Source of the DNA: Oxalobacteraceae sp. CFBP 13730
GTDB lineage: Bacteria > Pseudomonadota > Gammaproteobacteria > Burkholderiales > Burkholderiaceae_D
NCBI GenBank assembly: GCA_014841835.1
Contig: JACYUQ010000001.1
Coordinates: 248,001 to 312,000 of the forward strand
DNA length: 64,000 nucleotides
Direction: 5' to 3'
A program made the position numbers and the translations under genes. Positions 23,178 to 32,663 of this stretch are shown piece by piece (position 1 is the stretch's first letter; each line of letters starts with the position of its first letter). The notes under the pieces are model-generated. The model saw nothing but the letters and a program-made list of their open reading frames with translations. It was not told where the DNA came from and searched no databases.

Positions 23178-23975
23178 ATGGCCGACGACCGCGACCTCGA
23201 TCGGACTGCGCCATCCCTGTCCACGCGCGGCCTGACGATCCGCTTTGGCGGCCACGTTGCGGTCAACGCCGTCACGGCCGACTTTTATCCGGGCACGCTC
23301 ACCGTGATCGTCGGGCCCAACGGCGCCGGCAAGACCACGTGGTTCAACCTGATTTCCGGCCAGTTGCGCGCGAGCGCCGGCAGCGTACATCTGCATGGCC
23401 GCGACATCACGCGCCTTGGCGCGGCGCGCCGCACGCGCCTTGGCATCGGGCGCGCCTTCCAGCTCACCAACCTGTTCCCGCTGCTGTCCGTGATCGAGAA
23501 CGTGCGGCTGGCGGTGCAGAGCCGCGCCGGCATCGGCCTGGATTTCTTCTCGGTCTGCGCCGACCACAAGGGACTCATTGAACGCGCTGATTATTACCTC
23601 GAGCGCGTGGGGCTGGCCGCGCGTCGCGACATGCTGGTGGGCGCGCTGTCGCACGGCGACCAGCGCAAGCTCGAAGTGGCGATCCTGCTCGCGCTGCAGC
23701 CGTCCGTGATGATGTTCGACGAGCCCACCGCCGGCATGAGCGTGGACGACGTGCCGGTCGTGCTCGACCTGATCCGCGACGTGAAGGGCGACGCCGCCCG
23801 CACCGTGCTGCTGGTCGAGCACAAGATGGACGTCGTGCGCCAGCTGGCCGACCGCATCGTCGTGCTGCACAATGGCGCGCTGGTGGCCGATGGCAAGCCG
23901 GGCGAGGTCATGGCATCCACCATCGTACAAGAGGCTTATCTTGGAACGTCCGACACCCAACATGCTCGCGCCTGA
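23178..23975 (+). CDS. livG: Liv-type ABC transporter ATP-binding protein (LivG)
   Basis: 265-residue ATPase of the branched-chain/organic-acid importer family. Walker [14 protein letters not shown], the Q-loop region [16 protein letters not shown], the signature [12 protein letters not shown] (LSxGD variant instead of LSGGQ, common in LivG) and Walker [14 protein letters not shown] are present, with the H-loop in VLLVEHKMD. The start is one base after the binding-protein stop. The symbol marks family position, not a proven leucine system. Confidence 0.92.
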   Translation: MADDRDLDRTAPSLSTRGLTIRFGGHVAVNAVTADFYPGTLTVIVGPNGAGKTTWFNLISGQLRASAGSVHLHGRDITRLGAARRTRLGIGRAFQLTNLFPLLSVIENVRLAVQSRAGIGLDFFSVCADHKGLIERADYYLERVGLAARRDMLVGALSHGDQRKLEVAILLALQPSVMMFDEPTAGMSVDDVPVVLDLIRDVKGDAARTVLLVEHKMDVVRQLADRIVVLHNGALVADGKPGEVMASTIVQEAYLGTSDTQHARA

Positions 23976-24708
23976 TCCGGCGGCGAGGCAACCGCTGCTG
24001 CGCCTGGCCGGTGTGCACACGCATATCGGCGCGTACCACATCCTGCACGGCGTCGACCTGCAGGTGGCGCGCGGCGAACTGGCCGTTCTGCTGGGCCGCA
24101 ACGGCGCCGGCAAGACCACGACATTGCGCACGATCATGGGCCTGTGGCGGGCAAGCAGTGGCAGCATCCACTTCGATGGCCACGACATCACGCGCCTGGC
24201 TACGCCCGCCATCGCACGCGCCGGCATCGCGTACGTGCCCGAGAACATGGCAGTCTTTTCCGACCTGACGGTACGCGAGAACCTGGTGCTGGCCGCGCGC
24301 AACGGCCCGCCCGACGCCGCGCGTGTCGACTGGATCTGCGGTTTCTTCCCGGCGCTGCGCACGTTCTGGCACCGTCCGGCCGGCAATCTGTCCGGTGGCC
24401 AGAAGCAGATGGTGGCCATCGCGCGCGCCATGGTCGAACCGCGCACACTGCTGCTGGTCGACGAACCGACCAAGGGCCTGGCGCCCGCCATCGTGCACAG
24501 CCTGATGGCGGCGTTTCGTGAACTGAAGGCGCAAGGCACAACGATCCTGCTGGTCGAGCAGAACGTGCAGGTCGTGCGCGCGCTGGGCGACACGGCCAGC
24601 GTGATGGACGACGGGCACGTGGTGCACGCCGGCCCGATGGCCGTGCTGGCGGGCGACGCCGCGCTGCAACAGCGTCTGCTCGGCCTGTCCCTCGATCCCC
24701 ACCATTAG
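23962..24708 (+). CDS. livF: Liv-type ABC transporter ATP-binding protein (LivF)
   Basis: 248-residue second ATPase of the importer. Walker A LLGRNGAGKTTTLRTI, signature LSGGQKQMVAIARAMV, Walker B TLLLVDEPTKGLAP, and the family phrase RAGIAYVPENMAVFSDLTV. Two starts are possible: ATG 23962, which overlaps livG by 14 bases, or TTG 23941 with AAGAGG six bases before it, which adds seven residues. The ATG is listed because the family begins close to it. Confidence 0.9.
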   Translation: MLAPDPAARQPLLRLAGVHTHIGAYHILHGVDLQVARGELAVLLGRNGAGKTTTLRTIMGLWRASSGSIHFDGHDITRLATPAIARAGIAYVPENMAVFSDLTVRENLVLAARNGPPDAARVDWICGFFPALRTFWHRPAGNLSGGQKQMVAIARAMVEPRTLLLVDEPTKGLAPAIVHSLMAAFRELKAQGTTILLVEQNVQVVRALGDTASVMDDGHVVHAGPMAVLAGDAALQQRLLGLSLDPHH

Positions 24709-24715
24709 GAAACCC

Positions 24716-25738
24716 ATGTCCATCGCCCCCGCCGCACCGCCGGCCGACAGCCAGCTACCGGCCACCCGCCGCGACATCGCGCCGCTGCTGCTCGTGCCGC
24801 TGCTGATGCTGGCCATGCTGCCACTGGTGGGCAACCTGGCCACCTGGCTCACCCTGAGCGTCGCGGGCCTCGCGATGGGCATGATGATCTTCATTATGGC
24901 CAGCGGGCTGACCCTCGTGTTCGGGCTGATGAACGTGATCAATTTCGGCCATGGTGCATTCATCGCGGTGGGCGCGTTTTCTGCCACACTCGTGCTGCTG
25001 CCGCTGCGAGGCTGGCTCAAGATGGATTCGCTCACTCTCAACCTGGGCGTGCTGGCGCTGGCGATCGTGGTCGCCATGCTGGTCACGGGACTGCTCGGCT
25101 GGGCTTTCGAGCGCCTGCTCATCCAGCCGGTCTACGGCCAGCACCTCAAGCAGATCCTGGTCACGATGGGCGGCATGATCGTGGCCGAGCAGCTGATCCA
25201 CGTCGTCTGGGGCGCCGAAACGATCGCCGTGCCGCTGCCCACGGCGCTGCGCGGCGCGCTCCTGCTGGGCGACGCGGCCATCGACAAATACCGCCTGGTG
25301 GCGGTGGCGATTGGCGTGGTGGTATTCGTTGCGATGTACCTGATCCTGAACCGCACGAAGGTCGGCCTGCTGGTGCGCGCCGGCGTCGAACATGGCGAGA
25401 TGGTCGAAGCGCTCGGTTACCGCATCCGGCACCTGTTCGTGACGGTCTTTGCGGCCGGAGCGGGCCTGGCCGGCCTGGGTGGCGTGATGTGGGGGCTGTA
25501 CAAGGAAACACTGACGGCCGCGATGGGCGGCGAGATCATGGTGATGCTGTTCATCGTCATCATCATCGGCGGCCTGGGATCGGTCGGCGGCTGCTTCATC
25601 GGCGCGCTGCTCATCGCGCTGGTGGCCAATTACGCGGGCTTTCTGGCTCCCGCTGTCGCACTGGTCTCGAGCATCATCCTGATGGTCTCGGTGCTGCTGT
25701 GGCGGCCCGCCGGGCTGTACGCGACGGGACGGGGCTGA
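24716..25738 (+). CDS. livH: Liv-type ABC transporter permease (LivH)
   Basis: 340-residue inner-membrane permease with eight or so helices. It has the family block FIMASGLTLVFGLMNVINFGHGAF and the coupling helix region GGLGSVGGCFIGALLIALV. AGGAAA precedes the ATG. The hydrophilic first 20 residues (Ala/Pro-rich) lie in the cytoplasm. It is seven bases after livF and two before livM. Confidence 0.92.
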   Translation: MSIAPAAPPADSQLPATRRDIAPLLLVPLLMLAMLPLVGNLATWLTLSVAGLAMGMMIFIMASGLTLVFGLMNVINFGHGAFIAVGAFSATLVLLPLRGWLKMDSLTLNLGVLALAIVVAMLVTGLLGWAFERLLIQPVYGQHLKQILVTMGGMIVAEQLIHVVWGAETIAVPLPTALRGALLLGDAAIDKYRLVAVAIGVVVFVAMYLILNRTKVGLLVRAGVEHGEMVEALGYRIRHLFVTVFAAGAGLAGLGGVMWGLYKETLTAAMGGEIMVMLFIVIIIGGLGSVGGCFIGALLIALVANYAGFLAPAVALVSSIILMVSVLLWRPAGLYATGRG

Positions 25739-25740
25739 GC

Positions 25741-26826
25741 ATGCTGCGGCAACTGTTATCGGGCGACCTGCCGCGCAGCCGCATCCTGACCGCGCTGCTG
25801 GTCGTAATTCTGCTCGGGCTCGCGCTGGCGCCGTTCCTGACCTCGGGCGCGCGGCCACTCAACACGGCCGCCACGATCTGCGTCTACATCGTGCTGGTGG
25901 CATCCTACGACCTGCTGCTGGGTTATACCGGCATCGTCTCGTTCGCCCACACGATGTTCTATGGGATCGGTGCGTATGGCGTCGGGCTGGCGCTGGCGCG
26001 CGTCGACGAGCCCACCTGGGGCATCGTCATGGCGGGCCTTGGCCTGGCGCTGCTGCTCGCGCTCGCGCTGGCGCTGGTGGTGGGCCTGTTCGCGCTGCGC
26101 GTGCAAGCCATCTTCTACGCGATGATCACGCTGGCCGTGGCCTCGTCGTTTGCGGTGCTGGCCTCTCAACTGTCCGATTTCACGGGCGGCGAGGATGGCG
26201 TCACATTCAGCGTGCCGCACGTGCTGTCGCCCAGCTTCGTGCTGCGCGAAGGCGACGTGTTCGGGCGCCAGCTCGATGGCCGGCTGCTGACCTATTACGT
26301 CGTGTTCTGCGGCTGCCTGCTGCTGTTCCTGTTCCTGCTGCGACTGGTCAATTCGCCGTTCGGGCGTGTGCTGCAGGCGATCCGTGAAAACCCGTTTCGC
26401 GCCGAGGCACTGGGCTATCGCACGATGGTGTACCGGATCTGGGCCAATGTCCTGGCGGCGCTGACGGCGAGCCTGGCCGGCGCGCTGATGGCGCTGTGGC
26501 TGCGCTACGTCGGTCCGAAGACATCGCTCGGGTTCGAGGTCATGACGGACATCCTGCTGATCGTCGTGATCGGCGGCATGGGCACGATGTACGGCGCGGT
26601 GGTGGGCGCGACGCTGTTCATCCTGGCCCAGAACTACCTGCGGGACTGGATGGCGCACGGCGCTGCGGCGCTGGATGGAATGCCGGTACTGGCCGCCACC
26701 CTGCACCCGGATCGCTGGATGCTGTGGCTGGGGGTGCTGTTCATCCTGTCCATTTACTGGTTTCCGGTCGGGATCGTTGGCAAGCTGCGGCTGCGGGCGT
26801 GGCTGGCGCAGCGGTCTCCTCGTTAA
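25741..26826 (+). CDS. livM: Liv-type ABC transporter permease (LivM)
   Basis: 361-residue permease partner of LivH. It shows ASYDLLLGYTGIVSFAHTMF, the central RLVNSPFGRVLQAIRENPFRAEALG coupling segment (read in two parts) and IGGMGTMYGAVVGATLF near the C-terminus. The start MLRQLLSGDLPRSR is two bases after the livH stop; the frame upstream lies in livH and is not coding. It closes the importer operon; an inverted repeat follows at 26847-26879. Confidence 0.92.
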   Translation: MLRQLLSGDLPRSRILTALLVVILLGLALAPFLTSGARPLNTAATICVYIVLVASYDLLLGYTGIVSFAHTMFYGIGAYGVGLALARVDEPTWGIVMAGLGLALLLALALALVVGLFALRVQAIFYAMITLAVASSFAVLASQLSDFTGGEDGVTFSVPHVLSPSFVLREGDVFGRQLDGRLLTYYVVFCGCLLLFLFLLRLVNSPFGRVLQAIRENPFRAEALGYRTMVYRIWANVLAALTASLAGALMALWLRYVGPKTSLGFEVMTDILLIVVIGGMGTMYGAVVGATLFILAQNYLRDWMAHGAAALDGMPVLAATLHPDRWMLWLGVLFILSIYWFPVGIVGKLRLRAWLAQRSPR

Positions 26827-26846
26827 TACGATTCGATTCGCAAACA

Positions 26847-26879
26847 CGTAGGGTGGACGGCTCTGCCATCCACCCTACG
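26847..26879. repeat. Inverted repeat after the importer operon (REP-like)
   Basis: CGTAGGGTGGA (26847-26857) and TCCACCCTACG (26869-26879) are perfect 11-base arms around an 11-base loop. There is no T-run after it. TAGGGTGG-type hairpins are a frequent dispersed repeat in proteobacteria; here it may act as a terminator or mRNA-stabilising element. Confidence 0.7.
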
Positions 26880-27017
26880 ACCCCGGCGATGTTTTTTGGT
26901 TCCCCCTCGCCCTTTGCGTCGCGCCGGGCGCGTGACCCGACAGCCCCAACGCACCGCAATACCGCAGCGCCCGCCGTTTCTATGATGAAGCCTCGATCCA
27001 CGACGCGACGCCTCATC

Positions 27018-27686
27018 ATGCAACGACTCAATTACATGCTCGCCGCAGCAGCGGTCCCGGCCGCCTGTCCCCCTCACACCGCCCACGCAGCCGGGACCGG
27101 GGTGCTCAGCGAAGACTTCACCAACCTGGCCACCGCCCCCGGCTGGGCCCGCATCAACCGCAGCGTCCCGCCCGACGCGACCTGGTGCCAAGGCAATCCC
27201 GCCATCTTCCCCGCCCACACCGGCGCACCCGACAACTACGCCGCCGCGAGCTGCCTCAGCGCAGCCCACGGCACCGGCCGCGTCGACAACTGGCTGATCA
27301 CGCCCACGCTAACGCTCAGCGGCCTCACCACGCTGTCGTTCTTCACCAGCCGCGAACGCGTCGACGGCTTCGACGACCTGCTCGAAGTCCGCTTCAGCAG
27401 TGACAGCGGGACCGCCGCAGCGTCCTTCGACACGCTGCTGGCCAGCATCGGCGGCGCCGCCGACTTCCCCGCACAATGGCAGCCATCGCACGTCGACCTG
27501 ACGGTGGACGGCACAGGCCGCTTCGCATTTCGTTACCTGGGCGATGCGGACAGGCTGAGCCATATCGGGCTCGACACGGTGCGCGTGGTCACGCGACTGC
27601 CGGAACCCACCAGCCGACTGCTGCTGGCCGATGGCCTGGGCGTACTCGGCCTGCTGCGCCGCCACGAGCACCACGAGCGCCATTGA
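27018..27686 (+). CDS. PEP-CTERM exported protein with choice-of-anchor J-like domain
   Basis: 222-residue secreted protein. Signal peptide MQRLNYMLAAAAVPAACPPH then TAHAAG; then EDFTNLATAPGWARINRSV, NWLITPTLTLSGLTTLSFF and a jelly-roll-like remainder, the layout of choice-of-anchor J domains. It ends LPEPTSRLLLADGLGVLGLL followed by RRHEHHERH, a PEP-CTERM sorting signal with LPEP instead of the usual VPEP and an unusual His-rich tail. Such proteins are cut and anchored by exosortase, none of which is in the window. The start is uncertain: ATG 26982 or 26985 are in frame, and no position has a strong ribosome site. Confidence 0.65.
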   Translation: MQRLNYMLAAAAVPAACPPHTAHAAGTGVLSEDFTNLATAPGWARINRSVPPDATWCQGNPAIFPAHTGAPDNYAAASCLSAAHGTGRVDNWLITPTLTLSGLTTLSFFTSRERVDGFDDLLEVRFSSDSGTAAASFDTLLASIGGAADFPAQWQPSHVDLTVDGTGRFAFRYLGDADRLSHIGLDTVRVVTRLPEPTSRLLLADGLGVLGLLRRHEHHERH

Positions 27687-27693
27687 CGTAAAA

Positions 27694-27723
27694 AAGCCGG
27701 CGGTCCTCACGGGCCGCCGGCTT
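27694..27723 (-). terminator. Intrinsic terminator of ppa
   Basis: AAGCCGGCGG (27694-27703) pairs perfectly with CCGCCGGCTT (27714-27723) over a ten-base loop. The A-run at 27690-27695 becomes a T-run on the minus strand, so it ends the ppa transcript; the right side has only a weak T-run for the plus strand gene. Confidence 0.85.
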
Positions 27724-27747
27724 CTGGATACTGCCTGCGCGCTGGTC

Positions 27748-28287
27748 TTATGCCCGGGCGCCCTTGTTGAACGCTGCCACGCCGGCAACGATCTCGGCCT
27801 TGGCTTCATCGATGCCCGCCCAGCCTTCGATCTTGACCCATTTGCCGGCTTCGAGATCCTTGTAGTGCTCGAAGAAGTGCTGGATCTGCTTCAGGCGCAG
27901 CTCTTCCACGTCGTCGAGCGACTGGATTTTCTTGTACATCGGCAGCACTTTTTCGATCGGCACTGCGATGACCTTGGCGTCGCCGCCGCCGTCATCGGTC
28001 ATCTTCAGCACGCCCAGCGCGCGGCAACGGACCACGACGCCTGGTGGCAGCGGGAACGGGGTGATGACCAGCACGTCGCATGGATCACCGTCGTCGGCGA
28101 TGGTTTGCGGCACATAGCCGTAGTTGCACGGGTAATGCATGGCGGTACCCATGAAACGGTCGACGAAGATCGCGCCGGTGTCCTTGTCGACTTCATACTT
28201 GACCGGATCGGAGTTCATCGGGATTTCGATGATGACGTTGAAGTCGTTCGGCACGTCTTTGCCGGCTGGGACGTTGTTCAGGCTCAT
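27748..28287 (-). CDS. ppa: Inorganic pyrophosphatase
   Basis: 179-residue family I soluble pyrophosphatase that hydrolyses PPi and so drives biosynthesis. The signature [11 protein letters not shown] with three metal-binding Asp is at about residue 65, after [25 protein letters not shown] and [13 protein letters not shown] are also typical. Length matches the bacterial hexameric type. It is monocistronic, with the hairpin at 27694-27723 behind it. Confidence 0.96.
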   Translation of the reverse strand: MSLNNVPAGKDVPNDFNVIIEIPMNSDPVKYEVDKDTGAIFVDRFMGTAMHYPCNYGYVPQTIADDGDPCDVLVITPFPLPPGVVVRCRALGVLKMTDDGGGDAKVIAVPIEKVLPMYKKIQSLDDVEELRLKQIQHFFEHYKDLEAGKWVKIEGWAGIDEAKAEIVAGVAAFNKGARA

Positions 28288-28348
28288 GATGGGATCCTTG
28301 GTTGCTAAAGAGTCAAAATTAGTCCGCCATTATAGCGAAAGGCACGCG

Positions 28349-29545
28349 TTACAACACCGTCGCGAGTGCGCACTGCCGGTAATGCTTGGCGGCCGGCTCG
28401 TCCTGCCCCAGTGCTTCATGCATCTGGGCCAGTTTCAGATGCGCTTCGCGCACCATCGCCGCTTCGGTCGCGTCCGACAAGGCTTGCTCCAGATAGCGCT
28501 GGGCCTTGCCCCACAGCTTCTGTTTCAGGCACAGCGTGCCGAGCGTGAGCGCCAGTTCGGCATCCTGCGGCCGTTCGCGGCGCCACGTTTCGCAGGCCTC
28601 GATCTGGGCCAGCAGCGATGGCGAGCCGGCCGGGCTGGCCGCGTCGCGGTAGGCGCGCACAACGCGCTCGTCCCAGTTGGCCCTGAGCGACTCTTCGGCA
28701 ATCGCGCGCGCTTCGTCGTGCAGGCCGCGCGCATTGAAGGCGCCGGCGGCGCGCGCCGCCACGTACGGCACGGTGCGGTCCTGCAGCGGCACCGTGGCCC
28801 AGGTCCAGCGGATCGATTCGGCGTCGTGGTCGTCTTCGCCCAGCAGCGCTTCGTACGCCATTTCGCGCAGGCGCCGTGCCAGAGCAGGATGCAGCGCATT
28901 GCGCTTGTCGAGGATGCGCACCAGGCGCAGCACCTCGGGCCAGTTGCGCGCCTGCTGGTTGGCCTTCATTGCCCACTGCAGCGCGTGGATGTGGCGCTGG
29001 CCGCTGGCATTGAGTTCGGCCACCGCTTCAAGCGCTGCCTCGGGCCGGTGGTCGTCCACCAGCAGTTCGGTCAGCGTCATCAGGCGCGCCGTCTTGAGCG
29101 TCGTGTCATGCGATATGCCGGCCAGCCAGGCGTCGCGGCGCGCCGGTTCGCGCATGCGGTGCGCGGCGCGCGCGCCGATCAGGGCGGCCAGGCCCGTGTT
29201 CTCGGGCAGGTCGGCAGCACGCATCGCGGCTTTTTCGGCGTGGCCGAAGCGACCTTCGAACAGTGCCTTGAGCGCATCGCGCAAGCCCTTGTTGCCATCG
29301 CGCTCGCGGCGGCGCTGGCGGTACGCGGCCACCCGCTGCGGCATGCGCGCCGTCGCATAGAAGGTGCGCACCAGCACGTACAGCGTGGCAAACAGCAGCA
29401 TCAGCACCACGACAAACAGATTGAGCGACATGTCGATCCGGTGCGGTGGATAGAACAGCACCACATTGCCCGGATTGAAACGTGCCGTCACCGCGATGCC
29501 GATGGCCGCGGCCATCAGCGTAACCAGCCAGATGAGTAAGCGCAT
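28349..29545 (-). CDS. hemY: HemY-like inner-membrane TPR protein
   Basis: 398-residue protein with two N-terminal membrane helices (LIWLVTLMAAAIGIAV and LNLFVVVLMLLFATLYVL) joined by a short loop with NPGNVVLFYPPHRIDM, then a cytoplasmic TPR-rich region. This is the HemY N-terminal domain family found at the end of hemCDX clusters; it is not the Bacillus protoporphyrinogen oxidase of the same name. The exact role in heme metabolism is unclear. Its start lies two bases after the hemX stop. Confidence 0.9.
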   Translation of the reverse strand: MRLLIWLVTLMAAAIGIAVTARFNPGNVVLFYPPHRIDMSLNLFVVVLMLLFATLYVLVRTFYATARMPQRVAAYRQRRRERDGNKGLRDALKALFEGRFGHAEKAAMRAADLPENTGLAALIGARAAHRMREPARRDAWLAGISHDTTLKTARLMTLTELLVDDHRPEAALEAVAELNASGQRHIHALQWAMKANQQARNWPEVLRLVRILDKRNALHPALARRLREMAYEALLGEDDHDAESIRWTWATVPLQDRTVPYVAARAAGAFNARGLHDEARAIAEESLRANWDERVVRAYRDAASPAGSPSLLAQIEACETWRRERPQDAELALTLGTLCLKQKLWGKAQRYLEQALSDATEAAMVREAHLKLAQMHEALGQDEPAAKHYRQCALATVL

Positions 29546-29547
29546 GG

Positions 29548-30729
29548 TTATTGCTTCGCTTTGTAGTTGCGCACCGCGCCCAGGCTCTCGGCCAGCGTCG
29601 GCAATTCGATCGTCAGGTCATTGGCCTGCACCTGGCGCAGTGCCGCCTGGGCCGATTGCGTCGTGCGGGCGCGCGTGTCGAAGTACTTGGCCAGCATGGT
29701 CTGGGCGGTGGTCAGGTCGTCGCGGAACGTGGATTCGTTACGCGACAACAGCGCCAGCCGTGCATTGAGCAGGCGCAGCTTGAGGTTTTCGCGCACAAAG
29801 AACGATTCGCTTGGCGAGAGCATCAGCGCCTCGGGGTCGTCGACACTGCGCACGCGGATCAGCTGGCGCACGTCGTCCCACATCTCCTGGCTCCACATGC
29901 TCCAGGTTTGCAGCAGGCGCTGGCCCACGCCGAGCGACTCGGGCGGGACGGCCGGCCCGACAGTTTTGGCAGGCGCGGCTGCGGCCTCGAGCCGGCGCGT
30001 CGTGCGCACCGGCGCCACGGGCAGCAGCGGCTTTTCGTCGGCCAGCATCGGCAGCGTCTCGACCTGGACGATCACATTGTCCAGGCGCAGCGCGACGCCG
30101 GCCAGATCGACCGCCGGCAAGGCCTTGAGCTTGTCGATGTCGGCCGCGATCGCGCGGCGGATGGTCAAAAATTGCGGCGCATTTGAGCTCGAGACGGCGC
30201 GGTCGGCGTTCTGCAGCGCGATCAGGGCGCCCTGCACATTGCCGGCCAGCTGCAGTTGCTGGCTTGCGGTGGCGAGCACCTGCTCGATTTCGGACAGCGC
30301 CCACTCGTCGCGGTTCTGCGACAGATCCTTGTAGAGCTGCTCGAGCGCGACCTGCTGGCTCTGTGCTTCGCTCTGGCGGCTTTCCAGCACGCCGACCTTG
30401 ATCTGCAGCTCTTTCGACTGATCCGCCACGTCGCGCGCGAGCGCTGCCGTTTCGGCATTGACGGCATTGCCCTTCTGCAGGCTGCGCGCCATGTCCTGGC
30501 GCAGCGAATTGATGCGGCTGTGCGACGAGACCGTCTGCACCACCAGCAGCACGGCCAGCGCGATGACGGCCAGCGGCAAGGGCCGCGCCACGCGATCAAT
30601 CAGGCCGCGCGTGGCAGGGCCGCTCATGCGCGGCGCAGCAGGCGGCACCTGCGCCTCCTCCGGCTTGGCAAGGCTGGGGGCGGGCACGCTGGCCTGGGGC
30701 TGGTCTGGGTTGTTCGGCAATTCGTTCAT
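29548..30729 (-). CDS. hemX: HemX-like membrane protein
   Basis: 393-residue protein with a Pro/Ala-rich cytoplasmic head, one membrane helix (PLAVIALAVLLVVQTV at about residue 52) and a long periplasmic coiled coil with Gln/Glu/Ala heptads (RDVADQSKELQIKVGVLE). This is the HemX family, often annotated as uroporphyrinogen-III C-methyltransferase although it lacks the SAM methyltransferase fold. It overlaps hemD by four bases (30726-30729). Confidence 0.9.
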   Translation of the reverse strand: MNELPNNPDQPQASVPAPSLAKPEEAQVPPAAPRMSGPATRGLIDRVARPLPLAVIALAVLLVVQTVSSHSRINSLRQDMARSLQKGNAVNAETAALARDVADQSKELQIKVGVLESRQSEAQSQQVALEQLYKDLSQNRDEWALSEIEQVLATASQQLQLAGNVQGALIALQNADRAVSSSNAPQFLTIRRAIAADIDKLKALPAVDLAGVALRLDNVIVQVETLPMLADEKPLLPVAPVRTTRRLEAAAAPAKTVGPAVPPESLGVGQRLLQTWSMWSQEMWDDVRQLIRVRSVDDPEALMLSPSESFFVRENLKLRLLNARLALLSRNESTFRDDLTTAQTMLAKYFDTRARTTQSAQAALRQVQANDLTIELPTLAESLGAVRNYKAKQ

Positions 30730-31514
30730 TCTTGTGATTGTAACGCTGCTAATAGGCGTGCATCGCCGGAACCGGTGAGAAGCACGTGTTCCAGCCCCAG
30801 GTCACGGGCCGTCTGTGCAATCCGCGCATGGGGCACGATCAGGCGCTGCTGCTGTAATCGCGCCATCAGCGCGTCATCGTCAATGGCTTGCACCAGCCCG
30901 GCCAGTCCGCGCAGGGCTTCCGAGCTCGTGATTATCCAGTCGTTTGGCTGCGCCAGCAAGGCGCGCAATCGTGTGGCCAGTTCCGCCGTCAATACCGGCG
31001 TCGCGCGGCGGTACGCAGCCACCGGCTCGACCCGGGCGCCGGCGGCGCGCAAGGCGTCGGCCAGCAGCTCGCGGCCGCCGTCGCCGCGCACGATCAGCAC
31101 GCGTTTGCCGGCATACGATGCCAGGTCGAGACGCTGCAGCAGATGCTCGGAATCGCTGTGCGCGCTGTCGGCCGGGCTGAAGATCGTACACGCGTCACCG
31201 GTGACGCCGTGGCGCGCCAGCGCAGCGCGGCTGCCATCGCCGACGATCGCCACCGGCACGGCCACGGGCCAGGCGTCGATGTGCGCAAACGCGGCGTCGA
31301 TGGCATTGGGCGAGACGAACGTCACCAGCGCAAACCGGTCGAGTTCAGCCAGTGCTGCGCGCAGCGGCGCGGTATCTTCGACCGGACTGATCTCGAGCAG
31401 CGGCAGCAGCACGGCCGTGCGGCCGCTGGCGAACACCGCCTGCACCAGCGCATCGGCCTGCGCGCGCGGGCGCGTGACGACGACGACGCGCGCCGTCTCA
31501 GGCAGGTCAGGCAT
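30726..31514 (-). CDS. hemD: Uroporphyrinogen-III synthase
   Basis: 262-residue enzyme that cyclises hydroxymethylbilane with inversion of ring D to uroporphyrinogen III. The family is poorly conserved, but [14 protein letters not shown] at the start, [31 protein letters not shown] and [13 protein letters not shown] mark it. The start is placed at [13 protein letters not shown], eight bases inside hemC; in-frame ATGs at 31532 and 31565 would add 6 or 17 residues and enlarge the overlap, and none has a strong ribosome site. The stop overlaps hemX by ATGA. Confidence 0.88.
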   Translation of the reverse strand: MPDLPETARVVVVTRPRAQADALVQAVFASGRTAVLLPLLEISPVEDTAPLRAALAELDRFALVTFVSPNAIDAAFAHIDAWPVAVPVAIVGDGSRAALARHGVTGDACTIFSPADSAHSDSEHLLQRLDLASYAGKRVLIVRGDGGRELLADALRAAGARVEPVAAYRRATPVLTAELATRLRALLAQPNDWIITSSEALRGLAGLVQAIDDDALMARLQQQRLIVPHARIAQTARDLGLEHVLLTGSGDARLLAALQSQE

Positions 31515-32466
31515 CCTGGTTTGCAGCGGCATCGAGACGGCACGCCGCCAGGATTGCATTCGCATCCTGCTGCGCCAGCAACTCGGACACCTGCTCGCCC
31601 AGGTACTCGGGCTGCTCGACCGGGCCGCTCACTTCGGCGTGCGCGCTGCGCTTGCCGTCGGGCGTGGCGACCATCGCGCGCAGGCGCAGCTGGCCGTCCT
31701 GCACGGTGGCGAACGCCGCCAGCGGAATCTGGCAGCTGCCGCCAAAGATGCGCGAGACCTTGCGCTCGGCCAGCACGGCGCTGGCCGTGTCGTCGTGGTT
31801 GAGCGGCGCCAGCACGGCGCGCAGGTCGACGCCGTCGCTGCGCGCGCTGCTCAGGATCTCGATCGCCATCGCGCCCTGCCCGGCTGCCGGCAAGCTCATT
31901 TCGGGTTCGAGCAGTGCGCGGATGCGCTGCGGCAGGCCGAGGCGCTTGAGGCCCGCAGCGGCCAAGATGATGGCGGCATATTCGCCGCGATCGAGCTTGC
32001 CCAGCCGCGTATCCAGATTACCGCGCAGCGGCAGGATGACCAGATGCGGATAGCGCGCCGCGATCAGCGACTGGCGACGCAGGCTGCTGGTGCCGACGAT
32101 GGCGCCGGGGGGCAGCGCGGCCAGGCTGTCGTAATCGTTCGAGACAAACGCGTCGCGCGGGTCTTCGCGTTCGAGCACGGCGGTCAGCTCGAAACCTTCG
32201 GGCAGCTCCATCGGCACGTCCTTGAGCGAGTGCACGGCCAGGTCGGCGCGGCCTTCGGCCATCGCGACTTCGAGTTCCTTGACGAACAGGCCTTTGCCGC
32301 CGACAGCTGACAGCGTGCGGTCGAGAATCTGGTCGCCCCGTGTCGTCATCCCGAGAATTTCGACGCGGCACTGTGGATATAATGCGACGAGCCGGTCGCG
32401 CACGTGCTCTGCCTGCCACATGGCCAGGCGGCTCTCGCGGGATGCGATAATGAGTTTTGACGGCAT
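31507..32466 (-). CDS. hemC: Porphobilinogen deaminase (hydroxymethylbilane synthase)
   Basis: 319-residue enzyme that joins four porphobilinogens to hydroxymethylbilane. [21 protein letters not shown] at the N-terminus, [30 protein letters not shown] with the catalytic Asp, GTSSLRRQ, and [12 protein letters not shown] with the Cys that holds the dipyrromethane cofactor are all intact. ATG 32466 is chosen by family length; a GTG at 32526 with GAAAGAA upstream could add 20 residues. It heads the hemC-D-X-Y operon and is divergent from ppc. Confidence 0.95.
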   Translation of the reverse strand: MPSKLIIASRESRLAMWQAEHVRDRLVALYPQCRVEILGMTTRGDQILDRTLSAVGGKGLFVKELEVAMAEGRADLAVHSLKDVPMELPEGFELTAVLEREDPRDAFVSNDYDSLAALPPGAIVGTSSLRRQSLIAARYPHLVILPLRGNLDTRLGKLDRGEYAAIILAAAGLKRLGLPQRIRALLEPEMSLPAAGQGAMAIEILSSARSDGVDLRAVLAPLNHDDTASAVLAERKVSRIFGGSCQIPLAAFATVQDGQLRLRAMVATPDGKRSAHAEVSGPVEQPEYLGEQVSELLAQQDANAILAACRLDAAANQDA

Positions 32467-32663
32467 CGTTGGCGCCGCTGGCGCCGAACTACCCTGCGAA
32501 GTTCCCTGATGAATAGCTGCTAACACACGAATTCTTTCACTGTCATTGGGCCGATCCGGCCGGTGCCGGTAACCGCTCCCTGCATAAGATCACAAATTTT
32601 ATCATGGGGGCCTCTTGCAGACCGTGGCCAACCGCCCTCGCACAACGCTTACTTGTGGTCGAT

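Noticed and set aside
29548..30729. HemX as a true uroporphyrinogen-III methyltransferase
   Set aside because: No SAM-binding methyltransferase motifs; the protein is a single-helix coiled-coil membrane protein, so the common database name is not supported.
30256..32310. A 684-codon open frame opposite hemX-hemD-hemC
   Set aside because: Runs across three confirmed genes on the other strand and has no recognisable domain.
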